DNA of 64,000 bases from the NCBI GenBank assembly GCA_024516155.1, contig JAJJXM010000004.1, forward strand, positions 1,302,001 through 1,366,000. The letters are read 5' to 3'. The translations under genes were made by a program, and so were the position numbers. Of this stretch, positions 11,863-23,670 are shown in pieces. The DNA is from Pyronema omphalodes (lineage: Eukaryota > Ascomycota > Pezizomycetes > Pezizales > Pyronemataceae). The first letter of the stretch is position 1. Each line of letters begins with the position of its first letter. The notes beneath the pieces were generated by a model. The model was not told the origin of the DNA. It saw only the letters and a list, made by a program, of their open reading frames with translations, and made no database searches.

Positions 11863-14800
11863 CCCATCAACCATCTACTCATCTACCTATCTACTCATCA
11901 CAGCCAACTATCCAGACTCCTGTAACAACTAGCTCAAGATTCGAATACATACAGGATATATATCAAGATTTACGCCTTGGAAATCCCAGAAAAGATACCG
12001 TGGATGAAAGCATCTATTCGCTCGCTCTCTTTATCCAATCAATCAACAGAGATCCATAACTAAGCTCCATCCAATCGGTAACTTACAAAGCGACTAGAAA
12101 CCAGGAACTATCTAGAGTAGCGATAAGATGACTCCCAACTCTTAACTAGCTAGGCTGCCAGCTGGTTTCCATGAAAATGATTCGATAATCGCATTTAACT
12201 GTCAAGAAGAGTAAAATACCAGGGTATAATGACCCAGAAAGAGAAGTTTGTCGGTTATGGAGTTTAAACTTTGTTAAATTTGGTTCGATTTGATTGGCTT
12301 TACGGTTTCTTGAATTGTGGCATGGTATTCGTATCAACGGTTAACAGTCATCGATAAATTCCGACCGACAAGGTTGTAATTCGCAAATCCCTAATTCCTG
12401 GATGATCCATCCATATGATACCATTACATGCGATGCATCATGCGGCGCACAACAATGACTGGATCATCATATGTACAGCTGAAACATGGTATGTAATCAC
12501 AGGACCTGCAGGATATTTGATAGTCAAGGTATGTCTCAGATCACTCGTTCAGCGTACCAGTGTGATGAGTAATATACGTAATACATATGAATAAAATATC
12601 CTAGGGGCCCGTAATAGGAGTCAGTTTTAGGTAGATCAATCTCGAAGATCTGAGTATAGTGTACTCTATGTATGTACATAGGCCGTGTCATTTGTACTCT
12701 GACCAGTGACCTGTGACAAGAAGGTATCATCTACCAATCTCAAATCGCTTAACACTAAAAACCATTCGAGAAACCGGAGTCTTGATATACATACATCAGC
12801 CATGCCAAACACAGTCACATACCTCCAGTCCCTCATCGCAGTCCCAGTTTTTATACATTCATCGTACATATGTACACATGACAAACTAGCATACACTACC
12901 ATTTCCAAGGTTCAAGCCTCAAGCTTCAAGCCTTAAACCGCCTCAAACAAACCTTACTAATCGTTTCAGGGTGAAATACGTATGGTGACCATACACAACA
13001 GCAGGAACATAACCTAGCCTAACCTAATCCTCGTCGCAGTTTCATGCTAGACCACAAATGTTACGTACAGTTACGTATATATAGCTAGGTGAATAAGATT
13101 TTAGGGCTGGACAATAAGAAATTGGGAATGTGGAATGGGGAATGGAGAATTGTAAATCCCAGTATCCTAGTATCCCAGTATCCCGTCATCTCATCATCTA
13201 GCTATGAGTCGTGAGTAAAGGAAGTGAAGGACGTAAAGGGTGTAAAGGGAGTAAAGGAATAACTATACTGTTACATATTCTGTACAAATCCCATAACAAT
13301 CCGTTATTAACAACCTGATATTCCGCATCTACCTTCTCCGTATGGTGCAAAAGATCTATATGTATATAAAAAACGAAACAGTTCCGATGTCACTGCGTAG
13401 AGGCAATCGTAAGGTCAGAAGTACTCGGATACATATATACGAGTCTACCTTTAACAATTAAGCAACCGAAATTCCAGAGAAAAGTCCTACAAAGCAAGAG
13501 TAAGTTTTCAGTATCCCATAGCCAATTTGAACCATAGTCCATAACCATCAAAAAAGCATTCAATGGTTCATAGACGATGGACAGCAGTCGTGACTTATAT
13601 GAGAGCGAGGGCCAGAGGTGACAAAAACCCAGCCTAGCGTCGGACACAGTGATCGGGAGCTCCATACATACAAAAAAGCGCCGGAACTATGTATCCTTGT
13701 ATGTACCCCGTAACGCCGCCGCCGACACGCAAGCTCCATCTGGCCGCGCGCCGCAAGCTAACCGGTAGTATGTAGGTACCCCGGAGATCTTATCGGACAT
13801 CCCATCCCATCCCATCCCATCTCCTAGCTATGTATGGTGCCGCCCGCACAGCAGCAGCAGCTTGCATAACCCACCTCACCCCTATGCACCAGAAGCAGCG
13901 GACTGCAACAGAAGCACTGCAACAGAACCTTCAAGAAGAATATGTATATCTGACAGAACATGACAGCATGTACAGTCCGGCGCGCGCCCCCGCGTGGAAT
14001 CTCGGGGTACATATATATGTGTTAGGTATCGATCTTTGGTGATACATACGCAGTCGCTTCATTTGATCATCTCGTGTATGTATCAGAACGAGACTATGTA
14101 CCCGATCCGATCCGATGCGATTTTCACGCAATCGGTTTCTACATAGCCGATGGATGAGTGGTTACCGATGAAGTTATAACTTCTATTAGAGTATTCATTA
14201 GAAAAATAAAATAAAAAATAAAAACTTTATACCTGTTGATGTAATTTGAAATCGAAATTTAAAGTTTTTATTGCATCTTAACTTATCTTATTCCTTCTTA
14301 TGATCTCGTGTCATGGTTTTATTTCTCATTCTCATTCTCATTCTCTCTTTTTTACCTTCCGAACTCGGGAACTCGGGCCCTATATATCTCATACATCTCA
14401 TATCCCTCATCAACAAACTTCAAACCATATGTCATATATCCCTCGCTCCCTCACCCCCGGGTCCCCAGCCATACCATCTACCATCATCCCCACTCAACTC
14501 AACCCGCAGCCCGGTTCCTCGGTAAAACCCCAACAAACGATTAAACAAACAATCTTTTTTTAATTACAATCTCCATCTCCAATACATATTCAAAAAAAAA
14601 ACTTCATAATAAAAAAAAAAACCTCAGGAAACTATGAAACCGCAGATCCAACGGAGCGGACGGAGGGCACGTTTTATGATCCATCATCCGTGCACATCAT
14701 GATCTTCGCGTGATATGAAATCCACGTGCTGATAATTAATCATATTTTAGAAATGTGACGTATGTAGTATGTATGGAGAGTATCCGGAGTAAAGTTATCT

Positions 14801-15335
14801 ATACCACCAACGTTAATTTAATACCGAAAAATATAACGATAGTTTTAGAGCTCGGGCTTTTTTATATATTTGAAAAGGCTGCAAAATTAATAAAGAAAAA
14901 AAGTGAAAAAAAATGGAGATATCATAGATACCATACCAAATACCCAATACCCAATACCCACCCCGCCGGTATCGCGGTAAATAGTCATCATGATATATGA
15001 GTATGTAATTCGAAAAAATCCAAAAAAATCCGAAAAACTCGAAAAAAAACTACATACAGAAAACCAGCGATCCGAAAAATATCTATGTACATAAAAGCTC
15101 GATTGCTCTTCCATATTCCTTCATTTCTCCAGAATCCAGATATTTTCTCTGATCTCATCCCATCATACATATACTACACATGATGCCTCCCACCACCATA
15201 TCCCCCGCTAGCTATCTGGAGACTGAAGTACTGTAACAACGTCACACATGCTTGGAATACATACCCGGAAGCAGAGCATCTTATCGAAGTTATCTTGTAT
15301 CACATCTTATCTTGCCTCTACAGTACGAGGTGCTG

Positions 15336-15396
15336 GACAAAAGTGACCGTCACCCCGCGCGGCGCTTAGCACAGAAAAGTGACGGTCACTTTTGTC
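15336..15396. repeat. Perfect 18-bp inverted repeat built on GTGACSGTCAC
   Basis: The left arm GACAAAAGTGACCGTCAC (15336-15353) and the right arm GTGACGGTCACTTTTGTC (15379-15396) are exact reverse complements separated by 25 nt. Each arm contains an 11-bp palindromic core (GTGAC, one base, GTCAC). It could form a strong hairpin or a paired binding site for a dimeric protein. No gene starts nearby, so function is unknown. Confidence 0.85.
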
Positions 15397-15588
15397 ACGG
15401 TACCGTATATTATCTCACCTGATCCCCTCCCGACCCCCATGGTTTCTAATTCGATATGCCCTTACATGCCGTTAAGCCACCACCGGCCGCCGCCATACCG
15501 CCACCATACCGCCACGCTGCCACTACATCAAGGTCTGAGGATTGCTGAGGTATCTCTAACCGATGATGTGATATGATATGGTAGAGAG

Positions 15589-15681
15589 CGTACATAGCAT
15601 ACATAGCATACATAGCATACATAGCATACATAGCATACATAGCATACATAGCGTACATAGCATACATAGCATACATAGCAT
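15589..15681. repeat. 9-bp minisatellite (CATACATAG)
   Basis: About ten units of CATACATAG occur head to tail with a single interrupted unit (CGTACATAG). Because the unit is 9 bp, the minus strand reads as a repeating Met-Tyr-Ala tripeptide. This is an artefact, not a gene. Confidence 0.9.
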
Positions 15682-15762
15682 ATCCTTTTGATGTGTGTAC
15701 ATACATATATCCCGCCTGTATCACGAGTTTCACGCGGGTTTCACGAGTTTCACTGTATACAG

Positions 15763-16003
15763 CCTCGATAGCCGAGTTAATGGATGATAGCCGGGTTATA
15801 CATAGCCGGGTTGTATAGCGGAGTTTTATACAGCCGGGTTGTATAGCCGGGTTTTATACAGCCGAGTTTTATACAGCCGAGTTTTATACAGCCGAGTTTT
15901 ATACAGCCGAGTTTTATACAGCCGAGTTTTATACAGCCGAGTTTTATACAGCCGAGTTTTATACAGCCGAGTTTTGTATAGCCGGGTTTTGTATAGCCAA
16001 GAT
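15763..16003. repeat. 15-bp minisatellite (TTTTATACAGCCGAG)
   Basis: The array has about fourteen units of roughly 15 bp. The central units, from about 15850 to 15975, are nearly identical. The outer units are diverged (TATAGCCGGGTTG, TGGATGATAGCCG), so the array grew from the middle. The frame is open on the minus strand (Lys-Thr-Arg-Leu-Tyr repeats), but there is no sign of a gene. Confidence 0.9.
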
Positions 16004-16090
16004 AATCGATGATATAGAAGTGTTCTAAAAAAATATATATACATTCTGAATATTCTGTGTTATTGTATTCGTGTGATACTGATACTGATA

Positions 16091-16203
16091 TTCCCAGCGA
16101 GACTCCAAGGTAACAGCTGGAGCCTCGAAATGTAAATAGACTGTGGCATACGTCATAACCTTAAGGTTGGGAACGTTCAAGAAAATCAAATCAAATCAAA
16201 TCA
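16091..16203 (+). mobile_element. Truncated retroposon with 13-bp target-site duplication (copy C)
   Basis: A 113-bp element is flanked by identical 13-bp copies of ACTGATACTGATA (16078-16090 and 16204-16216). It ends in a (AAATC)n tail. It matches, in reverse complement, the elements at 28561-28795 and 56646-56862: CTCGCTGGGA, TACCTTGGAGTC, GAGGCTC, GTCATAACCTTAAGGTTGGG and GAACGTTC..GAAAATCAAATC. It is cut off at its 5' end relative to them, as expected for target-primed retroposition. The duplication lies in low-complexity sequence, which weakens it slightly. Confidence 0.75.
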
Positions 16204-16392
16204 ACTGATACTGATACTAGACTGAAGGTATGTATACAGGTAACAGCATTAGCATTAAAACCCGTGGGATTTTGGATTGATGTATGTGTGTAGAGGAATG
16301 GAGTTATCTGCCGGGGTTGTTGAAATGGAGATACTGAGATGCTGATATACTGAGCTATATCATGATCATGATCATGATCGTAGGGACGATAA

Positions 16393-16490
16393 AAAAACCA
16401 CAAGCCGAAAAACCACAAGCAAAAAAAACCACAAGCAAAAAACCACAAGCAAAAAACCACAAGCCAAAAACCACAAGCCAAAAAATACAG
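16393..16490. repeat. A-rich minisatellite (ACCACAAGCAAAA)
   Basis: Seven or eight imperfect copies of ACCACAAGC followed by a variable A-run. Length differences of the A-run between units suggest slippage. No gene. Confidence 0.85.
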
Positions 16491-18385
16491 GGCATAAACA
16501 CACCAACAAGATATTACAGTATGACTCGATGCTATGCATGTATCTGGTTGAGGTATGCATATGCATATGTTTAACACCTGATGTATGTATATGCACATCG
16601 ATGTGTCGCGAGCACAGACTCACAGTGCAAGATTCATACATTCATACATACCTGGTATGTATGTAAAGGTGAGAAATTTCACCTGTCGGTACATAGGTAC
16701 TTGTTATCATGTTGCCTTGTCATTCCTCCACGTGCATCCCCACCGCTCCCCTCTTCCCGACCACCCCACAATGTGATAACCCCACCACCCCATAACCCCA
16801 TAACCCACCCCATAATCCGGGGAAAAGTCTATTACTTCATTTATCGTACATACCCATACACCATCCGCACACCCAAAGCATGCTGCATATCACATCGATT
16901 ATGACTCAGCTTTAGCCCTCAGATGTCGCCTGTATTACCCAGCCAGCCAGACTGGGTACCTTACTTACTCATTCACTCGTCCACATCCATATCATCCACA
17001 TCCACACTCCTGAGTCCTGAGTCCTCTGATACAATAAGCTAGCTACATAGCTAGGTGCAACGGTAGATATCGATATCGATATTGATATCGACATCTCAGA
17101 TACTACCGGATATGGCAGAACCCGTGTAACTTACTACTTGTAACTTGTAACTTGGGTATTCTTCATCTCCTCCTTGATCCCGTGACTCCCATGACTCCTA
17201 CATTGGGGTAATACGCCATATCCTATCATACATCATCCCGGTACCGTGCATGAGTTCGATTCGGCTTTGATAGCGGCTTTGATGGCTTCTATATCGGCTT
17301 CAATGGCTTTAGTTACCTGATACAAGATACACGATGCCCGATGGATGGATTACATGATTATATATATAGACATCGATCCCAACGATCTCATCAATCTCAT
17401 CAATCTCATCATTGGCTCATTAGCTCATTGGTTCATTGACACAACGCAACTACTACGCAATAGTCTTATATATACAACGTAACGGTAGTTGCTGGGTGAT
17501 ATAGTAGATAGAGATATGGACTTAAGCCTTAAGCGAATTAACTGGACTCAGGCTCGGGTATGTATGTATGTATGTCATATGGATCGGTAGTGCATACATA
17601 GCTTACTACGCACTACGCACTGCTGAGGGCTTATGGTGTTTACTGTGATTGGTGGGGGAAAAGATGGAGATAAAAAAGACAGAAGAAATAAGGTAAAAAT
17701 GAAGAATAAAAAAATAAATAATAAAAGGATTGAAAATTGAAATCTTTTTTTTTAACCTTCTCTTGGGTTCCTGGGCTTCTGGGCTCCTGGGCTTCTGGGA
17801 AAATGTATGGATGGATTTATGGATATGCATCCTATGGCGATGGATCCTATGGTGATGTCTCTATGGCGATACATGGCTCTATGGCTCAGCTCTGCCTCTA
17901 TATCTCCCGAGTCCCTACCCTTCCCTGCCCTGCCTTGCCCAGCTACCATGCCTTTCCCAGCTGCATGCCATACTCGACTGCCTCACCATCCTGTAATCCT
18001 TAGGGCTTGAGATGTCCTCTGTCATCCTCATCCTCATCTCCCAGCCTCAGTCTTCAGGGCACCAGTCGTCAGTCTCGAGTCTCCAGGCACAGCACGTTCG
18101 CCATCGCTCGCCCGACGCTGCAAGATCTTAGGGGCCCGGGGCCGGTGGGTTGCAACAGGGGTGTATCGCGCGCATCTTATCCCTGCTTGCTTGCTTGGTC
18201 TGGTCTGGTCTGTACACCATACATACACCAAACACCATACACCAGACCAGATTCCCACACCATCTTACACCATCTTACACCCCATTCGCAGGTCTTACAC
18301 CATTTGCAGGTCTTACACAGTCCACCAGGCTAGGTCTCGTTTGCTCTCTTTTCGTTCGTTCGCTGCTTCTTTTATTCGTTCAAGG

Positions 18386-18406
18386 TTTTTTTTTTTTTTT
18401 TTTTTT
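18386..18406 (+). repeat. T21 homopolymer
   Basis: Run of 21 T followed by CGTGCGTTC. Similar T runs occur at 41271-41291 (21 T) and 49449-49474 (26 T). In this genome they may mark the tails of old retroposed copies or simple slippage; no flanking duplication is visible. Confidence 0.85.
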
Positions 18407-20266
18407 CGTGCGTTCAAGGATTTTTCGTTCGTTCGGGATTTTTCGTCGCTTTCGTCACTTTCGTCGGCGGCTGTTGGTTTAGGGCCCTTGGTTGATCATT
18501 CCATGCCATCCATCCATCTAGCTGAACACTCAGCAGCTGAGCCACTTGCTGATGCCAGGAAAAGTCACTCAGTCAGTACAGTGACAGGGCTACTCGGCGG
18601 TTGTGGGAAATTACGTTTGTCAGATAGATATCTTTGAGGTTTTATTGAGCCTGTGGATCTTTGTAGGATTCGCCATACATATCTCTTCTTTCTTGTGGTT
18701 TTGTGGTTTTCTTAATTTTTTTAATTTTTTTCGGTTGGGGGGTTTGATTGCGTTTTGCTGATTGCGTTTTTTTTGTGATCTTTATGAGTAAGCTTCATGT
18801 ATGTGCTCCTGAGATTTCCCTCGGGTAGGGAGTACAGATTGATGCATACGAAAATATGGATAATTTTTTCCTTAGGCATCATGGGCTCTGGATCTGGAGA
18901 TCATGGGCTCTCTAAACGGGCTCTTATAGGCTTGAGTAATTTCTCATGGGATTTCATAGTTGTTTCACTGCAGCACAAGACTTCACGAGATTTCACAAGA
19001 TTCACAAAATTTCACAAAATTTCACAAACTCCCCTCGCCTCCCCCTCCTCCCCACCCCCACCCCCTTCGGTCACCTGTATGCGAACTGAAATCTTTGGCA
19101 GTTCCAAACGGGAACCTGGGCTACGAAGTCAGAAACAAAACGGGCGCCTCGTGGCTTTTCCGAGCATCTGGGTTGGCCGTCATAACGTCTCCGGAAGGTG
19201 GTGCTCTGCTCAGTGCTCTCACCCATACTCCCAACTTCCGCTAGTAAAGGACCCTTAAACCTCTCCCATCCCCCATTCCCCTTGCGCCCCACATATCTCC
19301 ATCTCCACTGAAAATCGCGAGAACGGACGAAAGAGAGAAACACCCGAGAAACCAACGCAACCCGACACAACCAACCAACCAACCAACCAACCGGTCAGGC
19401 AGAAGTTACAGATACACAACTTGCGGAAAAAGGGCAGAAATTTGCATTTGCTGCTTCAGCGGATATTTTAACTTTATTGCGCCCCGCCCCCTACTACTAC
19501 ATATACTACGCCGCTACAGACATACGCTCCCTGCCGGACCTGGTTCAACTACTTTGTCGGACCCTGTCGCACTTCGGATCTTGGGACCACACGCCGCTCC
19601 CCCATATATACTGCCGCTGTCCCCCCGAACCCGGAGAAAGTGACTGTATTTTCGTCTGCACAAGCACAAATACATACTCACCTCCCAAAGTACATATACA
19701 TACAGAGCTCTGGACTGTCGACAGCCTTGGAACAAAAAAGAAAAATAAAATAAAATAAAATAATAAAAGAGTGGATTTAACTATCACCTCTTACATATTA
19801 TTTCCGTCGATCGCCAGCCAGCCAGCCAGCCAGCCAGCCAGCTACCCAACAGCATCACGAGCAACCCGTAGCGACCATAGAAGCGAAGCACCGACCGAAG
19901 CGATTTCCACCCAAAAGCGTCATCGCATCTCTCCACACTCTCAAGCTTAACACTGGCATAATTTCGGTCCTTGTCGGACGAGCTCAGTCAGACGCAATAG
20001 TGCATTCAATCGCATCCCTCACCACCAGTCATCCACGCAGGTCCTCTCGCTACTCTCTACTCATCCAGTAGCGATCATTTGCAAAGGAGCATAATCCGAA
20101 CCCCTGAAGTTTCAAGCGCCCAGTATATGAGCTTCCCATTCAACCCACCACACCTTGGAACTGCAACCGCTACCGCAACTGCAGCATCATAAAGCAGTGA
20201 CATTTGCTTTCTCATCAACCGCGATAGAGAATAATCAGCATCCTGTATCTTGTGCGACATTTATAA

Positions 20267-21649
20267 ATGACCCATATCCGTTCTCCACCCACAATGCCTC
20301 ATTCAACAACCTCCTCTTTCCCCCTCTCGGACTCGCGACCATCGCCCATCGCCACCAACTCCGCAGCCAACAGCTACACCACCACAAGCTACGCTACAAT
20401 CCGCGATAGCTACAGAAGCGAAGCCCCTCTGAAATCCCCTCGATCCCCCATCAAACCTCCTTCCCCTTCGCTCTCGGCTCCGATTAAACGCTTTATCCTC
20501 ACCTCCTCATCCTCCAACTCTCGTCTCGGCCATAACCGAAGTAAATCAGCATCCTCCGCATTTCTCCCCAACGCTATCCCCGAGCGCGCCCCGCACCTTA
20601 CCCTCCGTCGCCGCGAATTCACCGCGCCTTTAATGCGCTCCTCATCACTACCCCTTGTAATCCCAGAAGGAGTACCAGTAGGAAACCGTCCAAGCCTCGT
20701 AATGACCCCACCAACACCGACTGGCTCCGGGGGATCGCTAGGAAGAGGAAATGCATTGGGACTCAGCGGAGTACCAAGGAGTGCAAGTCCCACCAGGATT
20801 TACAGCAGCAGTGTTCAGGGCCAGAGTTTGATTCAATCACCCAGTACTCGGAATTTCTCTCCGCGGGCTCCATCACCACCAAGCTACCTCGTCAATGAGC
20901 CTTTGTATCCCAGCAGCAGCTCGAGCTCACCTAGCACCCCTACTTCATTACGGTCGCGATCACCGTCGATTTCTAGCTTGGAAACTATTCCAGATACACC
21001 GGATGCAGAGCAGGAAGCTATCGAAGCGGAACTTAAGGAAGCTGCGGAGAGAGCGCAAAATTCTCCCATCATTGAGGAAGAAGAGACGGAAGAGAAGGGA
21101 CGTAGGAGAAGCTTGGATTTTGGAAATGGAGGTTGGGGAAGTAGGGATAAGAGGAAGAGGTGGAGTGTTTGTGGTGGTGAGAAGAGGGGAGATTTGGATT
21201 TGGAGACGATTTGGGAGGAGGTGTTGAGTACTGCTCAGGGGGCGAAGGAGGGGGAGGCAGTAGAGTCTGGAGAGGATGAGGAGGAGCTAGAAGAGGAGAA
21301 GGAGAGTGAGGAGGAGAGTGAGAGTGATGAGGGAGAGGATTACAGCAGTGAGGAGGAGGAGGATGGGGAGGTGGTGGGGATTTTGGAGGAAGAGGAAAAC
21401 TTTGAATCAGCAGAAATCTCTGTAATCTGCGAAGAGGACGAGGAGGAGGAGGATGATAAACTCCCGGCAATCAACATTATCAGCGAAAAAGGCGAAGAAG
21501 AAGAGACCGATTTTGAACCTTCAAAAGTACCACTACCGCTCTCCCCATTACCATCTAGATCGCCCTCGCCGATGCCAGCGTCACTTCCCGAGTCAATACC
21601 ATTACCTGCCTCGCCAATGCCTTCAAGAGCTCCTTCCCCTGCTCCATAA
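20267..21649 (+). CDS. Ser/Pro-rich protein with conserved RDKRKRWSVCG motif
   Basis: A single exon of 460 codons starts at the ATG at 20267; a second in-frame ATG at 20294 is equally usable. Residues 1-220 are Ser/Pro-rich and disordered with many SP sites (possible proline-directed kinase targets). Residues about 225-330 hold what looks like the conserved part: SISSLETIPDTPDAEQEAIE, an Ala/Glu helix, then RDKRKRWSVCGGEKRGDLDL and ETIWEE. I recall this signature from conserved 'basic proline-rich' hypothetical proteins of filamentous ascomycetes, with no assigned function. The next 130 residues are extremely acidic (poly-Glu/Ser/Asp). The C-terminus returns to Pro/Ser repeats (SPLPSRSPSPMP). 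There is no membrane segment. The acidic block is encoded by purine-rich sequence, so the antisense frames are open by artefact. Confidence 0.85.
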   Translation: MTHIRSPPTMPHSTTSSFPLSDSRPSPIATNSAANSYTTTSYATIRDSYRSEAPLKSPRSPIKPPSPSLSAPIKRFILTSSSSNSRLGHNRSKSASSAFLPNAIPERAPHLTLRRREFTAPLMRSSSLPLVIPEGVPVGNRPSLVMTPPTPTGSGGSLGRGNALGLSGVPRSASPTRIYSSSVQGQSLIQSPSTRNFSPRAPSPPSYLVNEPLYPSSSSSSPSTPTSLRSRSPSISSLETIPDTPDAEQEAIEAELKEAAERAQNSPIIEEEETEEKGRRRSLDFGNGGWGSRDKRKRWSVCGGEKRGDLDLETIWEEVLSTAQGAKEGEAVESGEDEEELEEEKESEEESESDEGEDYSSEEEEDGEVVGILEEEENFESAEISVICEEDEEEEDDKLPAINIISEKGEEEETDFEPSKVPLPLSPLPSRSPSPMPASLPESIPLPASPMPSRAPSPAP

Positions 21650-22915
21650 GCAATTTTTTTTTTTACCATCACACAGCATATACTATACGCACTCTCACCA
21701 CTCGCACCGCATATTTCAATCGCTATATTATGCGACACAACCAAGACATTTCGCATACCTACCCCACCCGCATATCAACCATCTTCATCTGTTTATATCC
21801 TCCGAGTTTTTAAGCACTACAGACCAACGACCCGGCCTGTTTTCCTCCATTGCTTCATTTCGGTTTTCTTATTCCATCTCGGCGTTTGTTCTGATTTTTT
21901 TCTTGCCCTTTCTTTTCTTTGACTTTCGGTTCGGACGCTTTGTTTGGGTCGCATGGTGTTTATATGTCTTTGGTTTTTTCTTTTTCTTTTTCTGTTCGTA
22001 GGATGTCGGCTTGTTTTTTTTACTTCTGATTTTTTTTCCGCTTCGCTTCTGGACTCTCATTGATATGTCGTTATGATGGAAAGGTTACGTTGGATGAAAT
22101 TACTTTTTTATCATTACTTGTTTTTTTCTGTCATCATACGTTTGTTTGGGGGGGTTTTTTTTTGGATTGGATTGTATTGGATGGGACCGGCGGTGGGGAC
22201 TTTTGTTGTTTGTTGTATTGTATTGTATTGTTTGTGAATGTGGCATCTCGTGTTTTTTTTTTTTTTTGAGTGTCTTCTTTTCTTTGTTGGGCATGGGATG
22301 GAGTTGATTATCGATTATCTCTGTTTTTTTTTGGAATTGATTGAGCCTTGTTTGTTTTTGTTAAATAACCGAATAACTGTCGCTTTTGGATTTTCTTATT
22401 TTCTTATTTTTTTGGTCTTTGGTTCTCGTTTTGTAGTTGTGAGTAAACTTGGATTTTTGTATTTGTATTGCTCCTGTTTTTTTTGGTCGTCTGTTCTATT
22501 GTTCCTTCGTTGTTGATCTGTTGATTTATTGTTTGCTTTTTGTTGTTGTAGGCGGAGAACTGTTGGATAGTTGAATAGTAGGTAGTGGGGTAGTGGAAAC
22601 TTGAATGTTGTTGTATATTCGGACCTATCATCTCTCATCGATTTGGAAGAATGTTTTTTTCTGTACAGATGTGTGCCATTTTTCATGTTTTTGATATTGC
22701 TGATATTTTGATGTCTGATGTCTGAGGTTTTATAATACGCAACGTTTGGAATCTACCTTGTGCAATTGAATACTTCATATATTGAACGAATTATGGGTTA
22801 TCGATATTAAATATCCTGGGGAGTCTGGTGGGTTTGCTGGTATGCTGGAGCCTGGTATGTTGGAGCCTGGTATGCTGGTGGATTGATTAAAGTGAATGAA
22901 GTGAAAATGCGGAGA
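21650..22915 (+). other. T/G-rich 3' flank without genes
   Basis: This is almost pure T/G-rich sequence on the plus strand with many T runs (for example 22250-22267). It probably includes the 3' UTR of the gene ending at 21649. All ORFs here, such as Phe-rich frames at 21895-22000 and 22238-22516, are composition artefacts. Confidence 0.6.
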
Positions 22916-23425
22916 GATGGGGATGGGGGGGATGGGGGGATGGGGGGATGGGGGGATGGGGGGATGGGGGGATGGGGGGATGGGGGGATGGGGGGATGGG
23001 GGGATGGGGGGATGGGGGGATGGGGGGATGGGGGGATGGGGGGATGGGGGGATGGGGGATGGGGGGATGGGGGGATGGGGGGATGGGGGGATGGGGGGAT
23101 GGGGGGATGGGGGGATGGGGGGATGGGGGGATGGGGGGATGGGGGGATGGGGGGATGGGGGGATGGGGGGGATGGGGGGATGGGGGGATGGGGGGATGGG
23201 GGGATGGGGGGATGGGGGATGGGGGGATGGGGGGATGGGGGATGGGGGGATGGGGGGATGGGGGGATGGGGGGATGGGGGGATGGGGGGATGGGGGGATG
23301 GGGGGATGGGGGATGGGGGGATGGGGGGATGGGGGGATGGGGGGATGGGGGGATGGGGGGATGGGGGGGGGGATGGGGGGGATGGGGGGGATGGGGGATG
23401 GGGGATGGGTGGGATGGAGTGGGGG
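22916..23425 (+). repeat. 8-bp G-rich minisatellite (ATGGGGGG)n
   Basis: Roughly 60 units of ATGGGGGG run head to tail with occasional 7-bp (ATGGGGG) and 9-bp units. Each unit has a run of five or six G, so the plus strand has extreme potential for G-quadruplexes; the minus strand is the C-rich partner. The unit is not a multiple of three and contains no stop in any frame. All three plus frames (period 8 residues, MGGWGDGG) and the minus frame are therefore open for more than 160 codons. None is a credible protein. It lies about 1.3 kb downstream of the 460-codon gene. Confidence 0.95.
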
Positions 23426-23565
23426 GGAGGGTGGGTTTGATTTGATTTTATTTGAGAACTTGGTGATTGGTGATTGTTTATGATTAAGCCGGTATGAAGC
23501 TTACGATTGATATTATTTACATAAACTTGCACTCGGAATATTGATTTGGACTTGTGAAGTGAGGG

Positions 23566-23670
23566 AAGTTGTGAAGTTGTGGAGTTGTGGAGTTGTGGAG
23601 TTGTGGAGTTGTGGAGTTGTGGAGTTGGGGAGTTGTGGAGTTGTGGAGTTGTGAAGTTGTGAAGTTGTGG
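23566..23670 (+). repeat. 9-bp minisatellite (GTTGTGGAG)
   Basis: About eleven units of GTTGTGGAG with a few GTTGTGAAG and one GTTGGGGAG variant, about 140 bp beyond the G6AT array. The pairing suggests a local zone of tandem expansion. Confidence 0.9.

Larger units (their letters stand above)
9445..20266. other. 10.8-kb simple-repeat-rich desert
   Basis: No gene is supported. The ORFs here come from tandem repeats or low-complexity runs. The stretch is dense in short tandem motifs: GGATTGAT near 10625, CATCC near 13800, CTCATT near 14329, GATATC near 17060, ATGT near 17560, AACC near 19370, AAAAT near 19745 and CCAG near 19810. It also holds the individual repeats and elements listed separately. 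Sequence from about 19.3 to 20.2 kb is C/CT/CA-rich and probably carries the promoter and leader of the gene at 20267. Confidence 0.6.

Noticed and set aside
15446..16044. Minus-strand ORFs with Met-Tyr-Ala and Lys-Thr-Arg-Leu-Tyr repeats
   Set aside because: They are translations of 9-bp and 15-bp non-coding minisatellites.
18150..18637. Overlapping 110- and 158-codon ORFs
   Set aside because: Low complexity with poly-Phe from a T21 run and CTGGT repeats; no family features.
21069..21756. Minus-strand Pro/Ser-rich ORFs opposite the acidic part of the 460-aa gene
   Set aside because: Purine-rich acidic codons read in antisense as Ser/Pro/Leu; the plus-strand frame has the conserved motifs.
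22917..23405. CRISPR-like array
   Set aside because: No spacer/repeat alternation and the genome is eukaryotic; it is a simple tandem array. The arrays at 15.6-16.0 kb were rejected for the same reason.
22807..23532. Long ORFs in four frames across the G-rich array (up to 241 codons)
   Set aside because: They result from an 8-bp repeat lacking stop codons in every frame; the products are pure 8-residue periodicities with no start context or domains.
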